Below, one piece after another: positions 24,605 to 33,612 of a stretch of DNA of 64,000 nt (positions within the stretch are counted from its first letter, which is position 1; every line of letters starts with the position of its first letter). Made by a program: the position numbers and the translations under genes. A model generated the notes under the pieces. That model did not search any database, was not told the DNA's origin, and saw only the letters and a program-made list of their open reading frames with translations. The DNA is from Pseudotabrizicola sp051200875 (GTDB taxonomy: Bacteria > Pseudomonadota > Alphaproteobacteria > Rhodobacterales > Rhodobacteraceae): contig NZ_CP195191.1 of NCBI RefSeq assembly GCF_051200875.1, positions 3,410,001 to 3,474,000 of the forward strand, read 5' to 3'.

Positions 24605-25060
24605 TCAGGTGATGCTTTCCAGCCGTTCTTTCGACATATCGCCGGGAACGATCGTCAGGGGAACTGGCAGGTTGCCCGAGTTTTTCGACATCTGCGTGAC
24701 CAGCGGGCCGGGGCCGGATTTGTCGGTTCCCGCACCCAAGACCAGCACGCCGATTTCCGGGTCGTCCTTGACCAGTGACAAAATCTCGGTCACCGGGTCA
24801 CCTTCGCGGATCACGAGGTCGGGGTTGACCCCCTGCTTGTCACGCATCCATTTCGCAAAGACTTCGAAATGCGCCTCGATCCGTTCGCGGGCTTCGGCGC
24901 GCATCAGATCGGCCACGCCGATCCAGTGCTGAAACTCTTCGGGTGGAATGACCGACAGAATGGTCACGCCGGCCCCGGTATGGGCCGCGCGCAAGGCGGC
25001 AAAGCGCATGGCGTTCAGGCATTCGCGGCTGTCATCCAGCACGACGAGGAATTTCCGCAT
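24605..25060 (-). CDS. Universal stress protein family
   Basis: 151 residues with a single UspA fold. It starts MRKFLVVLDDSRECLNAM, with ALRAAHTGAGVTILSVI next, and LVLGAGTDKSGPGPLV as the C-terminal nucleotide-binding-like loop, then VPLTIVPG. It is soluble; role is stress survival by analogy. I recall it next to trpS and nfu in many Rhodobacterales, which supports the start. A separate promoter is possible since 58 bases precede it. Confidence 0.9.
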   Translation of the reverse strand: MRKFLVVLDDSRECLNAMRFAALRAAHTGAGVTILSVIPPEEFQHWIGVADLMRAEARERIEAHFEVFAKWMRDKQGVNPDLVIREGDPVTEILSLVKDDPEIGVLVLGAGTDKSGPGPLVTQMSKNSGNLPVPLTIVPGDMSKERLESIT

Positions 25061-25117
25061 GTTTCTGTCTCCCCTGCGAGGCGCATATTGAGCGAGGCTT
25101 TGGCGACTTGTCCAGTC

Positions 25118-25981
25118 TTAGCCCTGCGAGGCGGCCCATTCCCAATAAAGGCGGCGCGCGCGTTCGGTCATTTCACGGGTCTTGTATTCGACATCGTCGA
25201 AAGCGCGGACAGAAGTGACCTTGGCGAAGTTGCCAGAAAGAAAGATTTCATCGGCATTGCGGGCATCGTCGAAGGACAGAACGGTTTCGATCACCTCGAC
25301 CCCATCGGCCCTCAGGTTGGCAATGTGGCGGGCGCGGGTGATCCCGGCAAGGAAGGTGCCGTTGGGAATGGGCGTGAATACGGTGCCGTCCTTGACCAAG
25401 AACACGTTGGCCGTGGCGCTTTCGGCCAGATTGCCCATCGCATCCGCCGCAAGCGCGTTGCCAAATCCCTTTTGCCGCGCCTCGACCAGCATACGGGCGT
25501 TGTTGGGATAAAGGCATCCGGCCTTGGCGTTGCAGACGTTGTCTTCCAAAACCGGGCGGCGGAACCGGGTGCGGGTGACGGTGGTCTGGAAGTCATCGGG
25601 TGGCATGGCGACCTGTTCAAGGCAGATGGCAAAGCCGGTAGAGCCGGGTTTGGGGTTCACCCCTAGATCGCCGCCGTCGATGGCCCAATACATGGGGCGA
25701 ATATAGACCGCCTGATCGGGACCATAGGCGCGCAGCCCCTCGCGGGTGATTTCCTCGATTTCGCCCGCATCCATCGTGGGTGTAATCATCAGCGCCTCGG
25801 CGCTGCGGTTGACGCGGGCGCAGTGCAGCGAAAGGTCGGGGGCAAGGCCGCGCGCATAGCGGGCGCCGTCAAAAACGGACGATCCCTGCCAAAGGCCATG
25901 ATCCGCGGCGCGCATGACGGGCACATCGCCGTCGTGCCATTTGCCGTCAAACCAAGTGCGGATGTTGGTGCCGAAGGACAT
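25118..25981 (-). CDS. ilvE: Branched-chain amino acid aminotransferase (class IV PLP)
   Basis: 287 residues. It starts MSFGTNIRTWFDGKWHDGDV, with HGLWQGSSVFDGARYARG in the opening domain and YIRPMYWA later. NVCNAKAGCLYPNNARML holds the PLP-binding Lys, and NLAESATANVFLVKDG the conserved Glu. It transfers the amino group between Glu and Leu, Ile or Val. Class IV also includes D-amino acid transaminase and 4-amino-4-deoxychorismate lyase, but the start and the RPMYW motif favour IlvE. No leader peptide or attenuator was seen. Confidence 0.88.
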   Translation of the reverse strand: MSFGTNIRTWFDGKWHDGDVPVMRAADHGLWQGSSVFDGARYARGLAPDLSLHCARVNRSAEALMITPTMDAGEIEEITREGLRAYGPDQAVYIRPMYWAIDGGDLGVNPKPGSTGFAICLEQVAMPPDDFQTTVTRTRFRRPVLEDNVCNAKAGCLYPNNARMLVEARQKGFGNALAADAMGNLAESATANVFLVKDGTVFTPIPNGTFLAGITRARHIANLRADGVEVIETVLSFDDARNADEIFLSGNFAKVTSVRAFDDVEYKTREMTERARRLYWEWAASQG

Positions 25982-26182
25982 ATGGCCTCCTCCCTTCTGT
26001 CTTCAATTTGCGGCGACTAGACCAGCCGGCGCAGGGAAGGGCAAGGGCAGAAAGCCCCCGGCACCGAGGGGGATATCGGGCCGGGGGAAGACGGGCGGAT
26101 GCCGGGAAAGGCAAATGGGGACAGGTGTCCGCCCGAGTCGATGGCCTGACTTTGGCGGAGGATTGATTCCGTTTTGTGACGG

Positions 26183-27247
26183 TCAGAGGCGGTGTCTGAT
26201 ATGGCGCAGGCCACGGCCGCCAAGGGCCGATGCAAGGGCCGAGGCAAGGCTGGCCCCAAGGGCACCAAGACCTATGAGCAGTTCGGTGGCCAGATTAGTG
26301 GCGCGCAGAGAGGCACGGAAAAGGCGCGATTTGCCCAAGAGTTCGGCGGCGGCCACCGTGCGCGGGCCAAGGGCCGACGACATGCGCGAGAGGCGGGCGG
26401 CATCGGTGGCATCGTCCACCAAGGGCAAGAGGTGCAGCGTGGCCGATGGGCCAAGGGTTTCGGTCACGCGGCCAAGGTCGGTCAGGGTGTTGGACAGGGG
26501 CGCTATGGCGTCGGCCCGCAGGAGTTTGGCCAGATCGTCGGTGGAGCGCACGGCGGGCAGGCCCGCCCAGTCAATGCCGGTGCGGGCGGTGGTTGCCGCC
26601 ATGTCGATCAGGCGTGGCGACATCAGGTCCATGCCGCGCGCCAGTTTTGCGGTGGTCGCGCCCGCTTTGACCGGCAGGGTGGTGCCGCCTGAGGTGAGCG
26701 CAAGGCCCGTGGCGGTGAGGCCAGCGATCGACAGGCCAAGGTCGATCTGGTCGATCTGGTTGCCCGTTGCATAATCGACCCCGGCTTGGGCAATGCCCCG
26801 AATGTCTTCCAAGGGGGTGAGCAGGAGCGGCACCTTGCAGACCATTGCCGTGGTGAGAGTGCATTTGGCGATATCAAGGGCGCAATCGGCGCAGTCGCCG
26901 GCAAGGGCGGCGGGGCTGAAATCGGCCTCGCGGGCGGCGGTAATCTGGGTGGTCAGGTCGTCGGGAAGGGGGATGGCGCGGTCCTTGGCCAAATCCGCAA
27001 GCGCGTCCAGTGCCACCCAGTTGCGCGGGGTCTCAGACAGCCGTGCCTCGATACGGGCTGCCAGCGTCTCAGACGTGGCCACCAGCGCAAGTTGGCGGTC
27101 GATGCTGGCGGTGATTTCGGCTGTTGTCGCATCGCGCAGGGGGCGCAGCGCGGGATTGGCCCAGATGGTCAACCCCGCTTGCAGGGTCAAGAAGCCTGAC
27201 GCCAGCAGGGCAAGCGTCAGGATGCCCTTTGTCAGGCGGCGCAGCAT
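26183..27247 (-). CDS. Exported/membrane hypothetical protein, Ala/Leu-rich (354 aa)
   Basis: 354 residues. The N-terminus RRLTKGILTLALLASGFLTL is an uncleaved signal or membrane anchor. A helical region to ~residue 110 is followed by a segment with CADCALDIAKC (three Cys in ten residues). Next come hydrophobic stretches around residues 130-200 and a C-terminal helix (TELLIGLGALGASLASALAS). It ends in a basic tail. Repeated Thr/Ala-Leu helices look like a membrane-associated helical bundle. No family recognised. Its ATG overlaps the trpS stop by one base, so expression is tied to trpS. Confidence 0.72.
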   Translation of the reverse strand: MLRRLTKGILTLALLASGFLTLQAGLTIWANPALRPLRDATTAEITASIDRQLALVATSETLAARIEARLSETPRNWVALDALADLAKDRAIPLPDDLTTQITAAREADFSPAALAGDCADCALDIAKCTLTTAMVCKVPLLLTPLEDIRGIAQAGVDYATGNQIDQIDLGLSIAGLTATGLALTSGGTTLPVKAGATTAKLARGMDLMSPRLIDMAATTARTGIDWAGLPAVRSTDDLAKLLRADAIAPLSNTLTDLGRVTETLGPSATLHLLPLVDDATDAARLSRMSSALGPRTVAAAELLGKSRLFRASLRATNLATELLIGLGALGASLASALASALGGRGLRHIRHRL

Positions 27248-28290
27248 CAGCGGCGCGAACGGACCATGCCGGTGATCTCGTAGACCTGATCGACGATCGG
27301 GCGCGCGATTGCTTCGGCACGGTCGGCGCCTTCGCCAAGGATGCGGTCGATCTCGGCCGGGTCTTGCATCAGGCGGTTCATCTCGGTCGTGATCGGCGAG
27401 AGGACCGAGACGGCCAGTTCGGCAAGGCGCGGCTTGAAGGTGCCAAACTGGGCGCCCGCGAATTCGGTGATGACAGCCTCGGTCGTGGTGTTGGCAAGGG
27501 CCGCGTAGATGTTCACGAGGTTCTTTGCCTCGGGCCGGTCCTTCAACCCGTCAAGGCTGTCGGGCAGCGGTTCCGGGTCGGTCTTGGCCTTGCGGATCTT
27601 TGCGGCGATGGCATCGGCATCATCGGTAAAGTTGATGCGCGACTGGTCTGACGGGTCAGACTTCGACATCTTCTTGGTGCCGTCGCGCAAGGACATGACG
27701 CGGGTGGCCGCGCCTTCGATGATCGGCTCGACCACGGGGAAGAAGTTGACGCCATAGTCGTTGTTGAACTTGATCGCGATGTCGCGGGTCAGTTCCAGAT
27801 GCTGTTTCTGATCTTCGCCCACCGGCACCATCGTGGCGTGATAGGCAAGGATATCAGCCGCCATCAGGGCGGGGTAGGCAAACAGGCCAAGCGAAACATT
27901 CTCGCTGTTCTTGCCGGCCTTGTCCTTGAACTGGGTCATCCGGCTCATCCAGCCCATGCGGGCGACGCAGTTGAAGATCCAGCCCAATTCGGCATGGGCG
28001 GAAACCTGGCACTGGTTGAACAGGATCGAGCGGGCGGGGTCGATCCCCGCGGCGATGAAGGCGGCGGCCCCTTCGCGCGTGGCATGGCGCAGCTTGGCCG
28101 GATCCTGCCAGACGGTGATCGCATGCATGTCGACAAGGCAGTAGATCGTCTCGATCCCTTCCTCCTGCTTCTCGACAAAGCGCTTCAGTGCGCCGAGGTA
28201 ATTGCCCAGCGTCAGCCCCCCCGAGGGTTGGATGCCCGAGAAGATGCGCGGCTTGAAGGCAGACTGAGGCGTTTGGACCGGCTCGGTCAT
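27247..28290 (-). CDS. trpS: Tryptophan--tRNA ligase
   Basis: 347 residues from ATG 28290, preceded by GGAGAG; an ATG 12 bases upstream is less likely. Class I motifs are PSGGLTLGNYLGALKRF (HIGH-like) near residue 20 and KKMSKSDPSDQS (KMSKS). It charges tRNA-Trp. The domain between (GEDQKQHLELTRDIA, the tryptophan and ATP region) is intact. It begins the unit trpS - 354-aa exported protein and diverges from a rhomboid-fold gene. Confidence 0.97.
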   Translation of the reverse strand: MTEPVQTPQSAFKPRIFSGIQPSGGLTLGNYLGALKRFVEKQEEGIETIYCLVDMHAITVWQDPAKLRHATREGAAAFIAAGIDPARSILFNQCQVSAHAELGWIFNCVARMGWMSRMTQFKDKAGKNSENVSLGLFAYPALMAADILAYHATMVPVGEDQKQHLELTRDIAIKFNNDYGVNFFPVVEPIIEGAATRVMSLRDGTKKMSKSDPSDQSRINFTDDADAIAAKIRKAKTDPEPLPDSLDGLKDRPEAKNLVNIYAALANTTTEAVITEFAGAQFGTFKPRLAELAVSVLSPITTEMNRLMQDPAEIDRILGEGADRAEAIARPIVDQVYEITGMVRSRR

Positions 28291-28380
28291 GGGTCTCTCC
28301 ATCTGGAATTTTCTGCCCCCGTGGCGTAATTGAAGGCAAAGGGGGCGTCAATCGCAGCCCGCAAAAACAATGAGGCCAAG

Positions 28381-29067
28381 ATGCAGGATCACAATGCGCC
28401 CCCGTTGAACCCCTTGCCGTGGGTTGTCTGGGCCATCGCCTTGCCCATCATCGCGATGGAATTCGTTGTCTCGCTGGCAGGGGGCGGTTTTGTAGGCGGG
28501 CCGGAGGGGATTGGCTGGCGCCTTCAGGCGATCGAGCGCTTTGCCTTCTCGCCCGATTACATGCGGTATCTGTGGGAGATCGGCAGCTACGCCCCGGAGG
28601 GGATGCTGCGGCTGGTCACTTACCCCTTTGTTCATCTGTCGACCATGCATGCGGTCTTTGTCGTCGTGATCCTCTTGGCCTTGGGAAAGATGATCGGCGA
28701 GGTGTTTCGCTGGTGGGCGGTGCTGATCGTTTTCTTTGGCTCGGCCATTCTGGGGGCGCTGGTCTTCACGCTTGTCCTGCCCGGTGTGAGCCAACCCTTG
28801 ATCGGGGGCTATCCGGCTGTTTACGGCATGATCGGCGGCTTTACCTTTCTGCTTTGGGTCAATCTGGCGGCGGTGGGCGCGAACAAGTATCGTGCATTCA
28901 CCATGATCGGCTTCCTGCTAGGGGTCCAGCTGGTCTTTGGATTGTTGTTCGGCGGCGGCTGGGAATGGGTGGCCGATGTGGCGGGGTTCGTCACGGGCTT
29001 TTTCCTGTCCTTCCTTGTCAGCCCCGGGGGCTGGGCGCGGGTGATGGAAAAGCTTCGCCAGCGGTAA
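28381..29067 (+). CDS. Rhomboid-fold membrane protein, probably catalytically inactive
   Basis: 228 residues, six hydrophobic helices. The start at 28381 (MQDHNAPPLNPLP) replaces a 17-residue basic in-frame extension. The fold is rhomboid: YPFVHLSTMHAVFVV matches the helix-2 HxxxxH pair (His85, His90). The catalytic serine motif GxSG reads GGYPAVYGMIG with Tyr144 at the Ser position, and the catalytic His is Asp199 (WVADVAGFVTG). The oxyanion Asn after His90 is Val94. Homologous alphaproteobacterial proteins are often labelled rhomboid protease, but this sequence should bind rather than cleave. Confidence 0.85.
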   Translation: MQDHNAPPLNPLPWVVWAIALPIIAMEFVVSLAGGGFVGGPEGIGWRLQAIERFAFSPDYMRYLWEIGSYAPEGMLRLVTYPFVHLSTMHAVFVVVILLALGKMIGEVFRWWAVLIVFFGSAILGALVFTLVLPGVSQPLIGGYPAVYGMIGGFTFLLWVNLAAVGANKYRAFTMIGFLLGVQLVFGLLFGGGWEWVADVAGFVTGFFLSFLVSPGGWARVMEKLRQR

Positions 29068-29086
29068 TCCCGTAGAATGGCCTCGG

Positions 29087-29243
29087 CCCTTTATCTTGGT
29101 TCAAATATCCTGGGGTGAATTGGGCCAAAGGCCCAAGAGGGGCAAAGCCCCCGCTTTTTCTCTTTTGACGTCGTAAGAGGGGCGCTGCCCCTCGGGGGCC
29201 TGTGGCCCCCTCACCCCGGGATATTTTTGCCAAGATAAAGGGG
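29087..29243. repeat. Convergent-gap element: inverted flanks around four hairpins
   Basis: The 185-base gap between the convergent rhomboid-like and murJ genes holds two inverted copies of one element. They are at 29087-29115 and 29214-29243, of the form CCCCRGGATATTT-CAAGATAAAGG. Between them are four stem-loops: GGGCC-AAA-GGCCC (29122-29134), GGGGC-AAA-GCCCC (29139-29151), GAGGGGC-GCT-GCCCCTC (29177-29193) and GGGGGCC-TGT-GGCCCCC (29194-29210). A similar flank copy exists at 9656-9690. The arrangement could stop transcription from both sides. Confidence 0.6.
29139..29166 (+). terminator. Probable terminator of the rhomboid-like gene
   Basis: GGGGC (29139-29143), loop AAA, GCCCC (29147-29151), then the T-rich run CTTTTTCTCTTTT to 29166. 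It lies about 70 bases past the stop at 29067. Confidence 0.55.
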
Positions 29244-29252
29244 CAAGCGGGA

Positions 29253-30800
29253 TCAGCTCTTCTTGCGGCGCAGGGCGGCCTTGAGGTCGGCCTTTGTGAA
29301 GGCGCCAATCAGGCCGCCTATGCCGAAATAGGAAAGGATGCCTGCCGTGATCAGCAGGGCAAGGCCTGCGACGCGAAGGCCGCGTTCGCCCAGCATCGGG
29401 CCGAGCACGAGCATCCCGAGCCAGAGCACGACGCCCATTGCCAGAGAGGCTGCGATAATGCGCCAGAGGCGAGCTTTCATCCGGGAATCAAAGGCGGCCT
29501 CGGGGCCGATGGCACGGCTGCCGCGCCAAAGTTGGGCGGCCATGATCCAGCCCGAGACGGTGGTGGCGATGGCGGCGGCGGCGAAGCCAAGGAGGGGCAT
29601 CAGACCAATGGCGAGGGCGGCGTTCACCACCATTGAGGTAAGCGCGTAATTGAACGGTCTGCGGGTGTCTTCGCGGGCGTAGAACAGCGGTTGCAGCACC
29701 TTTTGCAGCACGAAGGCGGGCAGTCCGAGGCCGTAGATGGCAAGGGCGATGGCCGTATTGGCCGTGTCATCGGGGCCGAAGGCGCCGCGTTGATAGAGTA
29801 CCTCGCAGAGGGGCAGGGCGATCACCACCAGCGCCACGGCGGCAGGCAGGGTCAGGGCAAGGGCGAATTCGCTGCCTCGGTTGAAGGCCGACTGGCCCTC
29901 GGCGGCGTTGCCTGCGCGCAAGGCGCGCGACAGGGCGGGGAGCAGGGCTGTGCCGATGGCGATGCCTACGACACCGAGGGGCAATTGGTAAAGGCGGTCA
30001 GCATAAGCGAGCCATGCCACCGCGCCTTCGGTTTGCGAGGCGACTTGTCTGCCGACGATCAGGTTGATTTGCACCACGCCTCCGGCCAGCAGGGCGGGGC
30101 CCGCGATCACGAAGAGGCGTTTCAGATCCGGGGTCCAGCGGGGCAGCCCAAGGCGGAAGGTTTGGCCTGAGCGGCGGGCCGAAAACCACGTATAGCCGAA
30201 TTGCAGAAGGCCGGTCAGGGGAAGGGTCCAGGCCAGGGTCAGGCCCATGTCCCAGCCGAACTCTTTGGCCAGCAGCATGGCGGCGATGAAGGCGAGGTTC
30301 ATCAGGACGGGCACAAAGCCCGCCTCGGTGAAGCGGCCCTTGGTCACCAGAACGCCCGAGATCAGAGCGACGAGGCTGACGAAGAGGATGTAGGAAAAGC
30401 CGATCTCGCCATAGGCGACGGCGAGGTCAAAGCGCGCATCGCCTGAAAAGCCTGCGGCCATCGCATAGACCAGCGCGGGCATGGCGAGGGTGCCGAGGAT
30501 CGAGAAGGCCAGCAGAAACCATGCCATCAGGTTGAAGGCGTCTTGGGCGAACTTTCCCGCATCTTCGCCAGCTTCCAGCTTTTTGGAGTAAAGCGGGACG
30601 AAGGCGGTGTTGAAGGCGCCTTCGGCGAAGAAGCGGCGGAACATGTTGGGCAGGGATTGTGCCACAAGCAGCGCATCGGCCACGGCCCCCGCGCCAAGGT
30701 AATTGGCCATCAGCACATCGCGCGCAAAGCCCGCGCCGCGAGACACCAATGTCCAGCCGCCGAGGGTGATCACATTGCGGATCAGGCTGCGCGAGCTCAT
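29253..30800 (-). CDS. murJ: Lipid II flippase MurJ
   Basis: 515 residues with about 14 hydrophobic helices. It starts MSSRSLIRNVITLGGWTLVS, then RDVLMANYLGAGAVADALLVAQSLPNMFRRFFAEGAFNTAFVPLYS, the MurJ signature with the conserved Arg/Lys pocket. It flips lipid II across the inner membrane for peptidoglycan synthesis. The gene sits 10 bases after glnD. Linkage of glnD-murJ-trpS is familiar from this order. Confidence 0.96.
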   Translation of the reverse strand: MSSRSLIRNVITLGGWTLVSRGAGFARDVLMANYLGAGAVADALLVAQSLPNMFRRFFAEGAFNTAFVPLYSKKLEAGEDAGKFAQDAFNLMAWFLLAFSILGTLAMPALVYAMAAGFSGDARFDLAVAYGEIGFSYILFVSLVALISGVLVTKGRFTEAGFVPVLMNLAFIAAMLLAKEFGWDMGLTLAWTLPLTGLLQFGYTWFSARRSGQTFRLGLPRWTPDLKRLFVIAGPALLAGGVVQINLIVGRQVASQTEGAVAWLAYADRLYQLPLGVVGIAIGTALLPALSRALRAGNAAEGQSAFNRGSEFALALTLPAAVALVVIALPLCEVLYQRGAFGPDDTANTAIALAIYGLGLPAFVLQKVLQPLFYAREDTRRPFNYALTSMVVNAALAIGLMPLLGFAAAAIATTVSGWIMAAQLWRGSRAIGPEAAFDSRMKARLWRIIAASLAMGVVLWLGMLVLGPMLGERGLRVAGLALLITAGILSYFGIGGLIGAFTKADLKAALRRKKS

Positions 30801-30810
30801 GCCGGGTCGG

Positions 30811-33591
30811 TCATTTTGCAGCGCGCTCCGCGCCTTCGATGATGGCCTGGCGGAGTTTGCGTTCCAGCGCCTCTTGCTTTGACTTGGCGTGAAGTTTCAG
30901 GCCGAACATGTCCTTGACATAGAAGGTGTCGACGACTTGTGCGCCATAGGTCGCGATCACGGCCGAGGCGATGTAGATGTTGTTATTGGCCAGGGTGCGC
31001 GTCAGATCATAAAGAAGGCCGGGGCGGTCGCGGGTGTCGACCTCGACGATCGTGTAGATGTCGGAGCCTTCGTTATCCAGCGTGATGTGGGTCGGGAAGC
31101 GGAACTCGCGTTCGCGTTTCTTGACCTTGTCGCGGTCTTTGAGCGCCTCGCGGGCGACGACTTCGCCTTTCAGCGTCTTTTCGATCATGGTCCGCAGGCG
31201 GGGCAGGCGGGCCTCGTCATAGGGATGACCGTCGGCGTCCTGCACCCAGAACACGGCGGTCGCGTAGCCGTCTTTCGAGGTATAGGTGCGGGCATCGACG
31301 ACGTTCGCGCCGACCAAGGCCAGCGCGCCGGCGAGGCGCGAGAAGATGCCGGGGTGATCTGCAAGCGCAAAGGCCGCGCGCGTGGCGTCGCGGTCGGGTT
31401 CGGGGAACAGGTCGATGCGGATTTCATGGTCGCCCAGCCCTTTGAGCAGGCGGGCGAAGACGGCCTGCGTTTCGGTCGTGAGGCCTTGCCAATAGGGCGG
31501 GTAATGGCGGGCGAGTTCAGCCCGGAGATCGGCCGGAGGCCAATCGGAAAGCGCCTCGCGCAGGGCCTTTTTCGACTCGTTTTCGCGCTTGTCGCGGTTG
31601 ACGTTTTCCAGCCCGTTTTCCAGCGCCTCTGCCGTCAGGCCATAGAGCTTGCGCAGGAGCATGGCCTTCCAGTTGTTCCATGTGCCGGGGCCGACGCCGC
31701 GGATGTCACAGACGGTCAGCACGGTCAGGAGGTCGAGCCGCTTCTTGGTTTTCACCGCTTTGGCAAAGTCGCGCACGGTGCGCGGATCGCCGATGTCGCG
31801 TTTTTGCGCCATGTCGGACATCAGGAGGTGATAGCGCACCAGCCATTCGACGGTTTCCACCTCGTCCGGGGTCAGGCCAAGGCGGGGTGCGATGCGGCGG
31901 GCCATTTGCGCCCCAAGGATCGAGTGATCTTCCGGGCGACCCTTGCCGATGTCATGCAGCAGCGTGGCGATGTAGATGACCTTGCGGTTCACGCCCTCTT
32001 TCAAGATGCCCGAGGCGACGGGCAGTTCTTCGACCAATTCGCCGCGTTCGATCTGGGCAAGGATCGAGACGCATTGGATGATGTGCTCGTCCACCGTGTA
32101 GTGGTGGTAGACGTTGAATTGCATCATCGCGACGATGGCTTCGAATTCGGGGATGAAGGCCCCCAAAACGCCCAGTTCGTTCATCCGCCGCAGCGAACGT
32201 TCGGGGTTTCCGTGTTTCAAAAGCAGGTCGAGGAAGATCTGCACGGCTTCGGGGCTGTCGCGCATCTCGTCGTCAATCAAATGCAGATTGGCCGAGATCA
32301 GGCGCATGACATTGGGGTGCAGCAAATAGCCGGTTCTGAGGGCTTCTTCAAAGACGCGCAACAGGTTCAGCTTGTCTTTCAAGAAGTCCTTGGGGTTGGT
32401 CACATTGATCCGACCCTGGACAAGTTCATATCCGGTCTTGACCCGTTTCCGGCGTTTGAAGATGCCCAGAAGGCTTGCCTCGGGCTTGGCGTGGCGGGCT
32501 TCGAGTTCGGTCAGGAAGATCCGGGTGACTTCACCCACACGGGTCGCATGGCGGAAGTAATCCTGCATGAAGATTTCGACAGCGCGCCTGCCCCCCGCAT
32601 CAAGATACCCCATGCGGGCCGCGACCTCGACCTGAAGATCGAAGGTCAGTTGGTCCATCGCGCGGCCTGCGATGTAATGCAGATGGCAGCGGACGGCCCA
32701 AAGGAAATCCTCGGCGCGGCGGAAGGTTTCATATTCCTCGGCGCGGAACAGGCCAACCTGCACCAGTTCACGCGCTGCGCCGACGCGGTGGAGGTATTTG
32801 CCGATCCAGTAAAGCGTCTGAAGGTCGCGCAGACCGCCCTTACCTTCTTTCACATTTGGTTCCAGAACGTAGCGCTGACCGCCTTGGCGTTTGTGCCGTT
32901 CGGCCCGTTCAGCAAGCTTTGCCTCGATGAATTCGGGGCCGGTATTCTTGAACAATTCGGACCAAAGCTTGTCGGCCAGTTCCGTAGCCAGAGGTTTGTG
33001 GCCAGCGATGTAGCGATGTTCCAGAAGGGCCGTGCGGATCGTGATGTCTTCGCGGCCAAGGCGAAGGCAGTCTTTCACCGTGCGGGTGGAGTGTCCGACC
33101 TTCAGCTTGAGATCCCAGAGGATGTAGAGCATCGATTCAACGACACTTTCTGCCCAAGGGGTGGTTTTCCACGGTGTGAGGAACAGCAGGTCCACATCCG
33201 AGGAGGGCGCCATTTCGGCACGGCCATAGCCACCCACAGAGAGAACGCAGATGCGTTCGGATTCGGTTGGATTGGGCAGGGGGTGCAGGTGTCGGGTGGC
33301 CACGCCCAGAGAGGCGGTCACCAGACCGTCGGTCAAGTAGGACTGTGCGCTGACAAGGGCGCGCGAGTTCGTCGGTTGTTCGCTGAAGGCCTGTTGCAAA
33401 GCCGCATTGGCGGCGTTGCGGGCGGCCGAGAGGTGCTGCACGGTAATGGTCCGGATCTCTCGCGGGTCGGTCTTGTCCCCGATTTCTTGCGAGATTTCAC
33501 GCAAGACTCTGTCCGCGTCGATGATGGACGACGCGGGCAGGATCAGGTCTGTCGGGTCCGAAAGCGGCGCGAGGACCGTTGCTGTGACCAT
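30811..33591 (-). CDS. glnD: [Protein-PII] uridylyltransferase / uridylyl-removing enzyme
   Basis: 926 residues. It modifies and demodifies the PII proteins GlnB/GlnK in response to glutamine. The nucleotidyltransferase motif is SVGGYGRAEMAPSSDVDLLF (residues 118-137, Asp132 and Asp134). An HD domain around residue 510 carries LLHDIGKGRPEDHS. Two C-terminal ACT domains follow (ADHPGIFSRLAGALALVGANV and VDTRDRPGLLYDLTRTLANN). All parts look intact. A very long antisense frame overlaps it; see rejected items. Confidence 0.97.
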   Translation of the reverse strand: MVTATVLAPLSDPTDLILPASSIIDADRVLREISQEIGDKTDPREIRTITVQHLSAARNAANAALQQAFSEQPTNSRALVSAQSYLTDGLVTASLGVATRHLHPLPNPTESERICVLSVGGYGRAEMAPSSDVDLLFLTPWKTTPWAESVVESMLYILWDLKLKVGHSTRTVKDCLRLGREDITIRTALLEHRYIAGHKPLATELADKLWSELFKNTGPEFIEAKLAERAERHKRQGGQRYVLEPNVKEGKGGLRDLQTLYWIGKYLHRVGAARELVQVGLFRAEEYETFRRAEDFLWAVRCHLHYIAGRAMDQLTFDLQVEVAARMGYLDAGGRRAVEIFMQDYFRHATRVGEVTRIFLTELEARHAKPEASLLGIFKRRKRVKTGYELVQGRINVTNPKDFLKDKLNLLRVFEEALRTGYLLHPNVMRLISANLHLIDDEMRDSPEAVQIFLDLLLKHGNPERSLRRMNELGVLGAFIPEFEAIVAMMQFNVYHHYTVDEHIIQCVSILAQIERGELVEELPVASGILKEGVNRKVIYIATLLHDIGKGRPEDHSILGAQMARRIAPRLGLTPDEVETVEWLVRYHLLMSDMAQKRDIGDPRTVRDFAKAVKTKKRLDLLTVLTVCDIRGVGPGTWNNWKAMLLRKLYGLTAEALENGLENVNRDKRENESKKALREALSDWPPADLRAELARHYPPYWQGLTTETQAVFARLLKGLGDHEIRIDLFPEPDRDATRAAFALADHPGIFSRLAGALALVGANVVDARTYTSKDGYATAVFWVQDADGHPYDEARLPRLRTMIEKTLKGEVVAREALKDRDKVKKREREFRFPTHITLDNEGSDIYTIVEVDTRDRPGLLYDLTRTLANNNIYIASAVIATYGAQVVDTFYVKDMFGLKLHAKSKQEALERKLRQAIIEGAERAAK

Positions 33592-33612
33592 GTTGTGTCA
33601 GAACTTTCCGTA

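Noticed and set aside
29120..29210. Repeated hairpins considered as a CRISPR array
   Set aside because: Stems differ from each other and there are no equal-length spacers or cas genes.
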